From Mesorhizobium sp. (GTDB lineage: Bacteria > Pseudomonadota > Alphaproteobacteria > Rhizobiales > Rhizobiaceae), in NCBI GenBank assembly GCA_004020645.1, contig SAQL01000011.1, forward strand, positions 1 to 64,000: a stretch of 64,000 nucleotides of DNA. Direction: 5' to 3'. The notes under the pieces are model-generated. The model did no database searches. It worked only from the letters and a program-made list of their open reading frames with translations, and had not been told where the DNA came from. Within the stretch, counting starts at the first letter, position 1. The number at the start of each line of letters is the position of its first letter. Below are positions 19,592-27,901 of this stretch, piece by piece. The translations under genes were made by a program, and so were the position numbers.

Positions 19592-21202
19592 TTAGGTCTC
19601 CAGCCAGGTGTCCGCCCAGTTCGACACCGCCCAGCGCGGGTTGTTGGCGACATTCCCCACCGTGTCTCTGACAACGCTGATGAAGCTCCATTCGGCGACG
19701 TTGATCAGCGGCAGGTCGGCTGCGACCTTTCTTTGAAACTCCTTGTAAAGTTCCGTCCGCGCGGCGGGATCGAGCGTCTCGGACGCCTTGGCGATGAGGG
19801 CGTCGAGTTCGTCGTTCTTGTAGCCGCCCTGGTTGGAGAATGGCACGCCGTCCGGAATGCCGCTCTGCACCAGAATGGTGGTCGATATCGCAGGGTCGCC
19901 GCGGAACACCGGCGGCCCGACTGCAAGGTCGAAGGCGTGGTCGGTGTAGACGGCCTTGATATGGGCGGCCGAGTCGTTGTTGACCAGCTGGGCGTCGATG
20001 CCGATGGCGGCGAGCGCCTGGCGCAGATAGTCACCGAACTGCTTGGTCTCGTTGAAATAAGGCGCCGGCAGCAGCTTCAGCGAAAAGCGCTTGCCGTCGT
20101 CACCCTTGCTGTAGCCGGCTTCGTCGAGCAGGGCGTTGGCTTTGGCCACGTCGAAGGCATAGGTCGGCACATCGGCAGTATAGAACTGCGGATCGTTCTT
20201 CGGCACCGGGCCGGTGGCGGTGGCGGCGTAGCCGAGGAACACCGTCTTGACGACGAAATCCTTGTCGATGGCGTGGGCGATCGCCTGGCGCACATTCAGG
20301 TCGGCCAGCTCCTTGCGGCGATGGTTGATCTCGACGACGAGCTGATAAGTCAGCCCCTCATAGCCCTTGGTGATCACCTTGAGGCCAGGCACTTTGGAGA
20401 TGCGGTCGAGGTCGGCCAACGGCACCGCGGAAAACGCGGCGAGCTGGATCTCTTCGGCCTCGAGCGCGCTTGCCGCCGAGGCGCGGTCGGGCAGCACCTG
20501 GTAGATGATCTCGTCGAGGTAAGGTTGGTCCTTACCCCAATAGTCGGCATTCTTCTCCAGCCGGTAATATTCGCCTGGCTTGTGTTCGGCGAATTTGAAC
20601 GGGCCGGTGCCGATCGGGGCGTTGTTGGCTGGGTTCTCTTCGATTTTTCCTGTCTCGTAGATGTGCTTCGGCACCACGCTGCTCAGCGCCGGCAAGGCGT
20701 TGCGGATCAGCTGGAACGGTGTCGGCCTAGCGAATTTGAAAACCGCCGTCAGTTCGTCCGGTGTATCGACCGCCTCCAGATCCTTGAACACGGTGCGGCC
20801 GAGATTCTGCAGCGGCTTCCAGATTTGCAGCGCCGAGAACGCGACGTCGGCGGAGGTGAAGGGTTTGCCGTCATGCCATTTGACGCCCTCGCGCAATTTG
20901 AACGTCACCGACAGGCCATCGGCGGCGCCCTCCCAGCCTGTCGCCAGGCGCGGGTCGAGGCCGTCCTTGCCCTCGAAGGACGCCTCGGCCAGCGTTTCCA
21001 CGATTTTGCTAGAGATAAAGAACACAGCGTTGGAAGCGACGATCGCCGGGTTGAGGTTGCGCGGCTCGGAATCGGCGGCGACGACCAGCCGCCCGCCTTT
21101 CTTCGGCGTCTGTGCCAGAGCGATGGTCGGCAGCGCCGTCGAAGCCAGCAGGAGTGCCGAACCGGCAAGTACGGTGCGTCTGGAAATCGTGAAATCTGAC
21201 AT
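19592..21202 (-). CDS. ABC transporter substrate-binding protein, family 5 (DppA-like)
   Basis: This 536-aa periplasmic protein starts at ATG 21202 and has a likely Tat signal (SRRTVLAGSALLLASTALPTIALA). The mature protein has the SBP_bac_5 pattern: GGRLVVAADSEPRNLNPAI, WHDGKPFTSADVAFS, NNAPIGTGPFKFAEHKPGEYYRLEKNADYWG, and LADLNVRQAIAHAIDK. These proteins bind di-, oligopeptides or other solutes for the DppBCDF-type system. It is first in the operon. The tail-to-tail gamma-glutamyltransferase gene suggests glutathione or gamma-glutamyl compounds as one hypothesis; the ligand is unknown. Confidence 0.92.
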   Translation of the reverse strand: MSDFTISRRTVLAGSALLLASTALPTIALAQTPKKGGRLVVAADSEPRNLNPAIVASNAVFFISSKIVETLAEASFEGKDGLDPRLATGWEGAADGLSVTFKLREGVKWHDGKPFTSADVAFSALQIWKPLQNLGRTVFKDLEAVDTPDELTAVFKFARPTPFQLIRNALPALSSVVPKHIYETGKIEENPANNAPIGTGPFKFAEHKPGEYYRLEKNADYWGKDQPYLDEIIYQVLPDRASAASALEAEEIQLAAFSAVPLADLDRISKVPGLKVITKGYEGLTYQLVVEINHRRKELADLNVRQAIAHAIDKDFVVKTVFLGYAATATGPVPKNDPQFYTADVPTYAFDVAKANALLDEAGYSKGDDGKRFSLKLLPAPYFNETKQFGDYLRQALAAIGIDAQLVNNDSAAHIKAVYTDHAFDLAVGPPVFRGDPAISTTILVQSGIPDGVPFSNQGGYKNDELDALIAKASETLDPAARTELYKEFQRKVAADLPLINVAEWSFISVVRDTVGNVANNPRWAVSNWADTWLET

Positions 21203-21382
21203 GATCGAACTCCGTCCCTCCCAGCCACCCGGGCCAGTACCCTCGGACGCCGGACGGCATCCTTGCAAGGATGATTATGAGCCTTGCCGAGGGTTTCGCC
21301 AGAGACGGATTTGGCGCATCCTCGTGTGGCTTTGAAAATTTCGTCCGCTGGACCAGTTACAGGGAAGCGGTTCAATCCGACC

Positions 21383-21458
21383 TTATCTGGTAGGACCAGG
21401 CTTATCTGGCAGGACCAGACTTATCTAGTAGAACCAGACTTATCTAGTAGAACCAGAC
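21383..21458. promoter_or_regulatory. four tandem 19-bp operator-like repeats
   Basis: Four head-to-tail 19-bp units (21383-21401, 21402-21420, 21421-21439, 21440-21458) each begin TTATCT. Unit 1 contains TGGTAGGACCA, unit 2 TGGCAGGACCA, and units 3 and 4 TAGTAGAACCA. The core fits the TGGT-N3-ACCA pattern found at other sites here. The array ends 52 bp before the M24 gene in a 308-bp gap otherwise without recognisable content. Confidence 0.75.
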
Positions 21459-21510
21459 TGGGCAACGCCGGCGATCTGACCGGCCGGCCAGGGAATTCAG
21501 GGAGAGAAAG

Positions 21511-22701
21511 ATGAACGTCGCCCCGGGTAAGAATGCCGTCAGCACCATCCCGTTCGACCACGCCAGAGTCGATCGGCTGATGGAGGAGGCCGGTATCGAT
21601 GTGCTGCTCGCCACCTCCAAGCACAACACGCAATATCTGCTTGGCGGCTACAAGTTCATCTTCTTCGCCGCCATGGATGCGATCGGCCATAGCCGCTATC
21701 TGCCTATCGTGGTCTACGAGAAGGGTGGGCCGGACCACGCTGCCTATATCGGCAACCGAATGGAGGGCGCCGAGCACCAGAACAACCCGTTCTGGACGCC
21801 GACCTTGCACGCCGCCTGCTGGGGCACGCTCGACGCCGCCAATCTCGCGGTTGAGCACCTGACCAAAATCGGCAAGGGCAACGCCCGCATCGGCATCGAG
21901 CCGGCTTTCCTGCCGTCGGATGCCTACACGCTGATCCGCAAGGCGCTGCCGGATGCAAGGCTTGTCGATGCGACTGATATGCTGGAGCAGATGCGAGCCA
22001 TCAAGACGGATGCGGAACTGGAGAAGCTGCGCATCGCCTCTGAACTGATCACCGATTCCATGCTGGCAACCATTGCCTGGGCACGTGAAGGCACGACCAA
22101 GACCGAGATCATCGAGCAGCTGCGGCGCGAGGAGACCACTCGCGGCGCGCATTTCGAATATTGCCTGCTGACGCTCGGCTCCAGCCACAATCGCGCCGGC
22201 TCGCCGCAGGCCTGGAAGAAGGGTGAGGTGATGTCGATCGATTCCGGCGGCAATTATCACGGCTATATCGGCGACCTCTGCCGCATGGGCATTTTGGGCG
22301 AGCCGGATGCCGAACTCGAGGACCTTTTAGCCGAGGTCGAGACGGTGCAGCAGGCGGCCTTTTCCAAGGTCAGGGCGGGCACTCTTGGTGGCGACATGAT
22401 TTCCTACGCGGAAGGCGTGCTGAAGAAATCCAAGGTTGCGCCCTATACCGATTTCTTTGCCCACGGCATGGGGCTGATCACACATGAAGCGCCGTTCCTG
22501 ATGACCAACCATCCGGTGACCTATGAAGGCACCTATGCCGAAAAGCCGCTGGAGAAAAACATGGTGCTTTCGGTCGAGACGACGATGCTCCACCCGACGC
22601 GCGGCTTCATCAAGCTGGAGGACACGGTGGCGGTCACCGAGACCGGTTGCGCTATGTTCGGCGATCGGGGCAGGGGCTGGAACAGAGGTGGGGTGGCATA
22701 A
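21511..22701 (+). CDS. M24-family metallopeptidase (Xaa-Pro peptidase/creatinase-like)
   Basis: This 396-aa protein has a creatinase N-terminal domain (RVDRLMEEAGIDVLLATSKHNTQYLLGGY) followed by the pita-bread M24 domain. Metal ligands expected for M24 proteases are present: the two Asp of SIDSGGNYHGYIGDLCR, His of FAHGMGLITHEAP, Glu of LSVETTM and Glu of IKLEDTV. This points to an active metalloenzyme (aminopeptidase/prolidase or a non-peptide amidinohydrolase) rather than a metal-free creatinase. GGGAGAGAAAG precedes the ATG. Upstream is the four-unit operator-like array. The neighbours are the peptide importer to the left and the cupin/UPF0261 operon to the right, facing it. Confidence 0.9.
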   Translation: MNVAPGKNAVSTIPFDHARVDRLMEEAGIDVLLATSKHNTQYLLGGYKFIFFAAMDAIGHSRYLPIVVYEKGGPDHAAYIGNRMEGAEHQNNPFWTPTLHAACWGTLDAANLAVEHLTKIGKGNARIGIEPAFLPSDAYTLIRKALPDARLVDATDMLEQMRAIKTDAELEKLRIASELITDSMLATIAWAREGTTKTEIIEQLRREETTRGAHFEYCLLTLGSSHNRAGSPQAWKKGEVMSIDSGGNYHGYIGDLCRMGILGEPDAELEDLLAEVETVQQAAFSKVRAGTLGGDMISYAEGVLKKSKVAPYTDFFAHGMGLITHEAPFLMTNHPVTYEGTYAEKPLEKNMVLSVETTMLHPTRGFIKLEDTVAVTETGCAMFGDRGRGWNRGGVA

Positions 22702-22802
22702 AGCACGTCGCGTTTGAATGGATTCAATGCGACGCGCTTAAATTCTTGTTTTTATGCATGTCGTTATCGCAAAACCGCTGCGCACCTTTGCGCGACATGC
22801 AT
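22702..22802. repeat. double palindromic repeat, family E
   Basis: Two adjacent palindromes: AAGCACGTCGCG...CGACGCGCTT (about 22701-22740) and perfect arms ATGCATGTCG (22754-22763) and CGACATGCAT (22793-22802). It fills the space between two convergent genes and ends inside the cupin stop codon, so it may also act as the shared transcript end. Confidence 0.75.
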
Positions 22803-23221
22803 TAGCTGCCACCCGGCGGCAGCAGCCTGAAATCCGGCAGGTCGCGCAGCGCCAGTTCCGGCCCGGCCGGCGAATAGACGACGAAGAGCTGCATGGGCGC
22901 ATCGCCGGTGTTCAGCGTCGAATGGAAGCGGCTTTCCGGCACATAAATGGTGCAACCCGGGCCGACCTTCTCAACGACCGGATTGCCGTTCTCGTCTTCG
23001 ACCATCTGCTCGCCATTGCCTGATATGACAAAGATGATCTCTTCAGCACCTGGATGATTGTGGCGCGTGTGGCCCTTGCCGGACGGCAGGTCGACGACGC
23101 CGCCGGAAAAACGCGTCGCGCCGTTCACTTCGGGAGCCACCGTCAGCGACAGTCTGCCCCAGTCGAAGCCGAAGGCGCTGACATCCTTCGGATACACGAA
23201 TACCTTGTTCTGGTCGGTCAT
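22802..23221 (-). CDS. cupin-domain protein
   Basis: This 139-aa single cupin barrel starts at ATG 23221 after GGAAGGG. Motif 1 is G-(K)GHTRHNHPGAEEIIFVISG, with the His-His-Glu metal ligands, and motif 2 is PESRFHSTLNTGDAP. Such small cupins are often sugar isomerases, epimerases or ligand sensors. It is the third gene of the UPF0261/TIM-barrel/cupin operon, 4 bp after its neighbour, so it probably acts on the same pathway intermediate. The stop codon lies in a palindromic repeat. Confidence 0.85.
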   Translation of the reverse strand: MTDQNKVFVYPKDVSAFGFDWGRLSLTVAPEVNGATRFSGGVVDLPSGKGHTRHNHPGAEEIIFVISGNGEQMVEDENGNPVVEKVGPGCTIYVPESRFHSTLNTGDAPMQLFVVYSPAGPELALRDLPDFRLLPPGGS

Positions 23222-23225
23222 CGTC

Positions 23226-24155
23226 TCATCCCTTCCTTTTCTTGGCGACAGTTTTTGTGCCGCTTTGTCTTTTTGTTTTAGCATCGGATTTTCCCAAAGC
23301 CGGTTCCCACTTTTGGGTCCGATGCTCCAGCATGACGGCTTTGAAATCCGCAGTCTGCCTGGCGATCGCCGCTTCTGCCGGCAGCCGCTCCATCGAACTG
23401 GCGCCGTAGAAACCGTGCAGGCCCTTGCAGCGTTCGAGGATGTACCGGGCATCGTCCGGCATCGAGATCGGCCCGCCATGACAAAGCAGGATGACATCCT
23501 TGCGCACGACACGCGCCGCTTCAGCGATCGCGTCGATCTCCGTCACGCAGTCGTCGAGCGATTTGGCCGACGTCGCGCCGATCGAACCGCCGGTGGTCAC
23601 CCCCATATGGGCGACGACGATGTCGGCGCCGGCCTTGGTCATGGCGCGCGCTTCATCGGAGTTGAACACATAGGGCGTGGTCAGGAGATCGAGCTCGTGT
23701 GCTGCGGCGATCATGTCGACCTCGAGCCCAAAGCCCATGCCGGTTTCCTCGAAACTTTGCCGCATCTGGCCGTCGAACAGGCCGATGGTCGGAAAGTTCT
23801 GCACGCCGGAAAAACCCATCGTCTTCAGCTCGGCTAGCAGCAGCGGCATGATGACGAAGGGATCGGTGCCGTTGACGCCGGCCAGCACCGGCGTCTTCTT
23901 CACCACCGGCAGCACCTCGTAGGCCATTTCCTTGACGATCTCGTTGGCGTTGCCATAGGCGAGCAGGCCGGCGGCCGAGCCGCGCCCGGCCATGCGGTAG
24001 CGGCCGGAATTGTAGATGATGATTAGGTCGATCCCGCCGGCCTCCTCGGCCTTGGCCGAAAGGCCGGTGCCGGCACCGCCGCCGACGATCGGCACGCCGC
24101 CGGCAATCATCTTGCGGAATTTTTCCAGAATCTTCCTGCGTGGTATCGCGGCCAT
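23226..24155 (-). CDS. TIM-barrel 'phosphoenolpyruvate hydrolase family' protein (PF09370-type)
   Basis: This protein of about 309 aa has the conserved N-terminus [95 protein letters not shown] and LCHGGPI. This is the TIM-barrel partner that usually accompanies UPF0261 (Tm-1-like) proteins; no reaction is established with confidence. The start at 24155 is preferred; a GTG at 24170 overlapping the UPF0261 stop is an alternative. The C-terminal tail after the barrel is unusual: residues about 278-291 come from a 45-bp palindromic repeat and are followed by a Lys/Arg-rich end. The tail is probably not part of the ancestral protein. Confidence 0.85.
   Translation of the reverse strand: MAAIPRRKILEKFRKMIAGGVPIVGGGAGTGLSAKAEEAGGIDLIIIYNSGRYRMAGRGSAAGLLAYGNANEIVKEMAYEVLPVVKKTPVLAGVNGTDPFVIMPLLLAELKTMGFSGVQNFPTIGLFDGQMRQSFEETGMGFGLEVDMIAAAHELDLLTTPYVFNSDEARAMTKAGADIVVAHMGVTTGGSIGATSAKSLDDCVTEIDAIAEAARVVRKDVILLCHGGPISMPDDARYILERCKGLHGFYGASSMERLPAEAAIARQTADFKAVMLEHRTQKWEPALGKSDAKTKRQSGTKTVAKKRKG
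23281..23325. repeat. 45-bp palindromic repeat, family A, copy 2 (inside a coding gene)
   Basis: Inverted copy of 4791-4835, beginning GCATCGGATTTTCCCAAAGC. It is translated within the 3' end of the TIM-barrel gene as [15 protein letters not shown]. Confidence 0.85.
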
Positions 24156-24166
24156 GGCTTCGTTTC

Positions 24167-25363
24167 TCACTGTCTGGCGATGTCGAGGAAAGCCGCAACC
24201 GCAGCCTTGGCGAATTCGGGGTCGTTGATGTGCAGTGGCAGGCGCGTCACTCGGCGCGTGTTATCCGGCGTGATCGTACGTTCGATAGCCTCGAAGAGTG
24301 CTGCATCGGCTTCAGGGTCGAAGAAGGCGCCGCCTTCGATGTCGAGCGCCGAGACGCCCTTTTCGGGAATGAGGAACCGGACCGGTCCCTCGCAAAGGCT
24401 CAGTCTCGCACCGATCCATTCGCCGATCTTGCGGCTTTCGTCAGGGGTCGTGCGCATCAGCGTCACATTCGGATTGTGCTCGTAAAATAGCCGCCCGCTA
24501 TAGCGTTGTGGAACGGTCGGTGGCGCCCAGAAATTCACCATATCGAGCGCGCCGACCGAGCCGACATAGGGCAGTTTCGTGCGGGCGATCGCGCCGAAGC
24601 GGTCTTCGGTCGCCGGCAGAACGCCACCAAACAGGAGGTCGCAGACTTCTGTCGTCGTGATGTCGATGACGCCGGACAGTAAGCCGCTGTCGGCCAGCTT
24701 CTCCATGCTGCGGCCGCCGGTCCCGGTGGCGTGGAAGACCATGCAGTCATAGGTCGAACGAAGCTGCTCGGCGATGGAAGTCACGCATGGCGTTGTGACG
24801 CCGAACATGGTGAGGCCGATCGACGGTCTGCCGTCGGGTGGCGGCGGCGGTTTTGCAGCCATGCCTGCTATCGCCTGGGCGGCATTGTGCAGCACGACAC
24901 GAGACAGCCGGTTCAGGCCGGCCATATCGGTCACCGACGGCATCATGACGATGTCGGAGACATCGACGTAGGGTGCGGTGTCGCCCGAGGCGAGCGTCGA
25001 GACCATGATCTTGGGCAGGCCGAGCGGCAGCGCGCGCATGCCTGACGTGATGATCGAGGTGCCGCCACCACCGCCGATGCCGATCACACCTGATATATCG
25101 GTGCGCGACTGGACAAACCGGGTGAAGGCGATGGCCATTGCCGCCACGGCGGTGCCGCGGTCGTCGCTGCCCAGCACGGCACTGCTGCCACCGGGATGGT
25201 GGCCGGCGACCTCTTCGGCCGAGACATCGACCGGAACGGTCGAATCACGCGTTCCGACATCGACGCGCGTAACTGGGACACCGGCGGCGGCGACCGCATC
25301 GGCCAGAAAAGCGAGCTCTTCACCCTTGGTGTCGGCGGTGCCGACCACATAGGCGCGCTTCAT
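24167..25363 (-). CDS. UPF0261 / Tm-1-like ATP-binding domain protein
   Basis: This 398-aa protein starts [22 protein letters not shown] at 25363. Family hallmarks are [65 protein letters not shown] and [13 protein letters not shown]. Plant Tm-1 uses this domain with a TIM-barrel partner; the bacterial pair is encoded as separate genes, as here. The biochemical role is not established. It is the first gene of the operon whose near-consensus promoter is overlapped by a TetR-type operator. A run of five prolines (about residue 190) is a normal linker between its two halves. Confidence 0.88.
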   Translation of the reverse strand: MKRAYVVGTADTKGEELAFLADAVAAAGVPVTRVDVGTRDSTVPVDVSAEEVAGHHPGGSSAVLGSDDRGTAVAAMAIAFTRFVQSRTDISGVIGIGGGGGTSIITSGMRALPLGLPKIMVSTLASGDTAPYVDVSDIVMMPSVTDMAGLNRLSRVVLHNAAQAIAGMAAKPPPPPDGRPSIGLTMFGVTTPCVTSIAEQLRSTYDCMVFHATGTGGRSMEKLADSGLLSGVIDITTTEVCDLLFGGVLPATEDRFGAIARTKLPYVGSVGALDMVNFWAPPTVPQRYSGRLFYEHNPNVTLMRTTPDESRKIGEWIGARLSLCEGPVRFLIPEKGVSALDIEGGAFFDPEADAALFEAIERTITPDNTRRVTRLPLHINDPEFAKAAVAAFLDIARQ

Positions 25364-25455
25364 TGCGGTTCCCCGATCTTTGGCGCGCTCGGCGTTGCTG
25401 CCGGCCGCTCTTTTGCCCCGGCCGTTCGGCAGATCGAAAGGCCATTGCAATTTTT

Positions 25456-25496
25456 TGAGACATGCGTATCATATTGATATGAATGTCTCACGTCAA
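25456..25496 (-). promoter_or_regulatory. promoter of the UPF0261 operon with nested 35-bp TetR-type operator
   Basis: On the minus strand TTGACG (25491-25496) is followed after exactly 17 bp by TATGAT (25468-25473), a near-consensus sigma70 promoter. Perfect arms TGAGACAT (25456-25463) and ATGTCTCA (25483-25490) enclose a second dyad TATCA-TAT-TGATA (25467-25479). Repressor bound here would cover the spacer and -10 box. The divergent tetR gene starts alongside. Confidence 0.75.
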
Positions 25497-25505
25497 CCAG
25501 CGGCA

Positions 25506-26162
25506 ATGTCCGACGATGCGGGTTCCGGAGCGGCGCGCGGGCCGCGCGCGCGCACAAAGCGGCTGATGCTGGAGACGGCAACAAGGCTGATGCAGGCGGG
25601 CGCCACGCCATCGGTCAGCGAGGTCGCCGAAGCGGCGGAAGTCTCCCGCGCCACCGCCTATCGGTATTTTCCAAGCCAGACGGCGCTGGTCCAGGCGGTG
25701 GTCGACGAAGGGCTCGGGCCGATCCTCACCTGGAAATCGGCCTCGACCGATCCCGAGCGCCGTGTGGTCGAACTGTTCGATACCGCCATGCCGCGCATCG
25801 AGGCCTTCGAGGCGACCTTCAAGGCGGCGCTGAAGCTGTCGCTCGACCAGTGGGCGCGGCGGCAGGCAGGCACGCTGGGCAGCGAGCCGGCCTTCACGCG
25901 CGGCCATCGCGTCGATCTGCTCAAGGACGCGATCGCACCGCTAAAGAACCGGCTGCCGCCACGCGAATTCAAGCGCCTGGCACAGGCCCTGTCGTTGATC
26001 TTCGGCGTCGAAGTGCTCATCATACTGAAGGATATATGGGGGCTGGACAGCCGCAAGATGATGTCGGTAGCGCAATGGGCAGCCGGCGCCCTGGTACGGG
26101 CTGCAGTGATGGAATCGATGACCGACGGAGGCAGAAGCGCGCCGGCGACAGCTGCGGAATAA
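25506..26162 (+). CDS. TetR/AcrR-family transcriptional regulator
   Basis: This protein of about 218 aa has an N-terminal helix-turn-helix (KRLMLETATRLMQAGATPSVSEVAEAAEVSRATAYRYFPSQTALVQAVV) and an all-helical ligand domain. The start MSDDAG at 25506 is preferred because an in-frame ATG at 25479 lies inside the operator palindrome and has no ribosome site; the longer form (227 aa) cannot be excluded. It is divergent from the UPF0261/TIM-barrel/cupin operon and is the obvious local repressor. The ligand is presumably a substrate of that operon. Confidence 0.85.
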   Translation: MSDDAGSGAARGPRARTKRLMLETATRLMQAGATPSVSEVAEAAEVSRATAYRYFPSQTALVQAVVDEGLGPILTWKSASTDPERRVVELFDTAMPRIEAFEATFKAALKLSLDQWARRQAGTLGSEPAFTRGHRVDLLKDAIAPLKNRLPPREFKRLAQALSLIFGVEVLIILKDIWGLDSRKMMSVAQWAAGALVRAAVMESMTDGGRSAPATAAE

Positions 26163-26167
26163 TATCG

Positions 26168-26184
26168 ATCTGGTTCGACCAGAT
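26168..26184. promoter_or_regulatory. GntR/FadR-type operator, perfect 17-bp palindrome
   Basis: ATCTGGTTCGACCAGAT, with core TGGT-TCG-ACCA, lies 5 bp after the tetR stop and about 340 bp before the importer gene. It shares its 11-bp core TGGTTCGACCA with the site at 41423-41433. Predicted. Confidence 0.55.
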
Positions 26185-26344
26185 GGGGATACCGATTACT
26201 GACAATAGTCAACGTGCCGTAGCGCGAACAAGGCCTTTGCGTATCAAGGAGTAGGAAAATTTAGGAAAAACAGACAGATGTTGCTGGAATCCGCTTGTCT
26301 GAGGCTCTGCCATCGTCCAAGAAAGAGCTTGACGTGCGTCCGAA

Positions 26345-26360
26345 ATTGGTAATACCAGAT
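26345..26360. promoter_or_regulatory. GntR/FadR-type operator upstream of the sugar importer
   Basis: The core TGGTAATACCA (26347-26357) sits in the 359-bp leader of the importer operon, about 165 bp before its start codon. The 13-bp word TTGGTAATACCAG recurs at 41602-41614. Apart from this and the palindrome at 26168, I see nothing else recognisable in the gap 26163-26521. Confidence 0.55.
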
Positions 26361-26521
26361 CAGGACAATATAGCGGATTAAACGTGATGGCTGCGATCCA
26401 ATTCCGGCTGGGCGAGGAGGCTCAAAAACCGGAACGGCGCCATCACGGGAGGAACTACCAGGGCCGGCCTCGCCGCCGGCTCGCATGATACGGTAGAATG
26501 CGCACAAGGGAGGAAATCATC

Positions 26522-27841
26522 ATGCGCAAGACAATGACCAGCATGCTTGCTGGTATCGGCTTAGTGCTCGCCTGCGGAACGTCCGTCTACGCGCAGGATA
26601 AGGAACTCACCATCTTCTGGGCTGAATGGGATCCGGCGAACTATTTGCAGGAACTCGTCAACCTTTACGAGGCCGAGAGCGGCGTGAAGGTCACTGTCGA
26701 GACGACGCCGTGGTCGGATTTCCAGACCAAGGCGTTCACCGAGTTCAACGCCAAGGGCAGCGCCTACGACATGGTCGTCGGCGATTCCCAGTGGATCGGC
26801 GCGGCCTCCGAGGCCGGTCACTATGTCGACCTCACCGACTTCTTCAACAAGCACAATCTGAAGGAAGTGATGGCGCCGGCGACGGTGAAATACTACGCCG
26901 AATATCCATCCAACTCCGGCAAATACTGGTCGATCCCGGCCGAGGGCGACGCGGTCGGCTGGTCTTATCGCAAGGACTGGTTCGAAGACCCGAAGGAGAT
27001 GGAAGCCTTCAAAGCCAAATACGGCTACGATCTCGGCGTGCCGAAGGACTGGAAGCAGCTGCGCGACATCGCCGAATTCTTCCACCGTCCGGATGAGAAG
27101 CGCTACGGCGTCGCCATCTACACCGATAACTCCTACGATGCTCTGGTGATGGGCGTCGAGAACGCCATCTTCTCCTTCGGCGGCGAACTTGGCGACTATG
27201 CCACTTACAAGGTCGACGGGATCATCAACTCTGAGCAGAACGTCAAGGCGCTCGAGGCCTACAAGGAACTTTATTCCTTCACCCCTCCTGGTTGGGCCAA
27301 GGCGTTTTTCATCGAGGACAACCAGGCGATCACCGAGAACCTGGCGGCGATGAGCATGAACTACTTCGCCTTCTTCCCGGCGCTCATCAACGAAGCCTCC
27401 AACCCGAATGCCAAGGTCACCGGCTTCTTCGCCAACCCGCCAGGACCGAACGGCGACCAGTTCGCCGCGCTCGGCGGCCAGGGCATCTCCGTCATCTCCT
27501 ATTCCCAGAATCAGGAAGAGGCGATGAAGTTCCTGGAATGGTTCATCAAGGACGAGACGCAGAAGAAATGGGCGGAACTCGGCGGTTACACGGCAAGCGC
27601 CAAGGTGCTCGAGTCGCCTGAATTCCAGAACGCCACGCCTTACAACAAGGCCTTCTACGAAACCATGTTCAAGGTGAAGGACTTCTGGGCGACGCCGGAA
27701 TATGCCGAGCTGCTCATCCAGATGAACCAACGCGTCTATCCGTACATCACCGGCAATCAGGGCACGGCCAAGGAAGTGCTCGATGCGCTCGCCGCGGACT
27801 GGAACGCGACGTTCAAGAAATACGGTCGCGGCAAATCATGA
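26522..27841 (+). CDS. extracellular solute-binding protein, family 1 (carbohydrate importer)
   Basis: This 439-aa periplasmic protein starts at ATG 26522 after GGGAGGAAAT. The Sec signal peptide (MRKTMTSMLAGIGLVLACGTSVYAQ) is followed by a family 1 binding protein: KELTIFWAEWDPANYLQELVNLYEAESGVKVTVET, FNAKGSAYDMVVGDSQWIG and FAALGGQGISVISYS. It recognises a carbohydrate, or possibly a polyol or glycoside, for the CUT1-type importer that follows. A strong hairpin with a T-run directly after the stop probably makes this gene the most highly expressed of the operon. Two FadR-type palindromes lie upstream. Confidence 0.92.
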   Translation: MRKTMTSMLAGIGLVLACGTSVYAQDKELTIFWAEWDPANYLQELVNLYEAESGVKVTVETTPWSDFQTKAFTEFNAKGSAYDMVVGDSQWIGAASEAGHYVDLTDFFNKHNLKEVMAPATVKYYAEYPSNSGKYWSIPAEGDAVGWSYRKDWFEDPKEMEAFKAKYGYDLGVPKDWKQLRDIAEFFHRPDEKRYGVAIYTDNSYDALVMGVENAIFSFGGELGDYATYKVDGIINSEQNVKALEAYKELYSFTPPGWAKAFFIEDNQAITENLAAMSMNYFAFFPALINEASNPNAKVTGFFANPPGPNGDQFAALGGQGISVISYSQNQEEAMKFLEWFIKDETQKKWAELGGYTASAKVLESPEFQNATPYNKAFYETMFKVKDFWATPEYAELLIQMNQRVYPYITGNQGTAKEVLDALAADWNATFKKYGRGKS

Positions 27842-27847
27842 CATTCA

Positions 27848-27882
27848 CGGAGGAGGCACTCATGCCTCCTCCGTTTCTTTTT
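27848..27882 (+). terminator. attenuating terminator between binding protein and permeases
   Basis: A perfect 11-bp stem, CGGAGGAGGCA (27848-27858) and TGCCTCCTCCG (27863-27873), with loop CTCA, is followed by TTTCTTTTT. Its position inside the operon favours partial termination so that the binding protein is made in excess. Confidence 0.82.
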
Positions 27883-27901
27883 GTGAAACGGGAGTAGGGT
27901 C

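Noticed and set aside
21383..21458. CRISPR or minisatellite without function
   Set aside because: There are no spacers, and the units contain a dyad core shared with other putative operators, so a regulatory reading is preferred.
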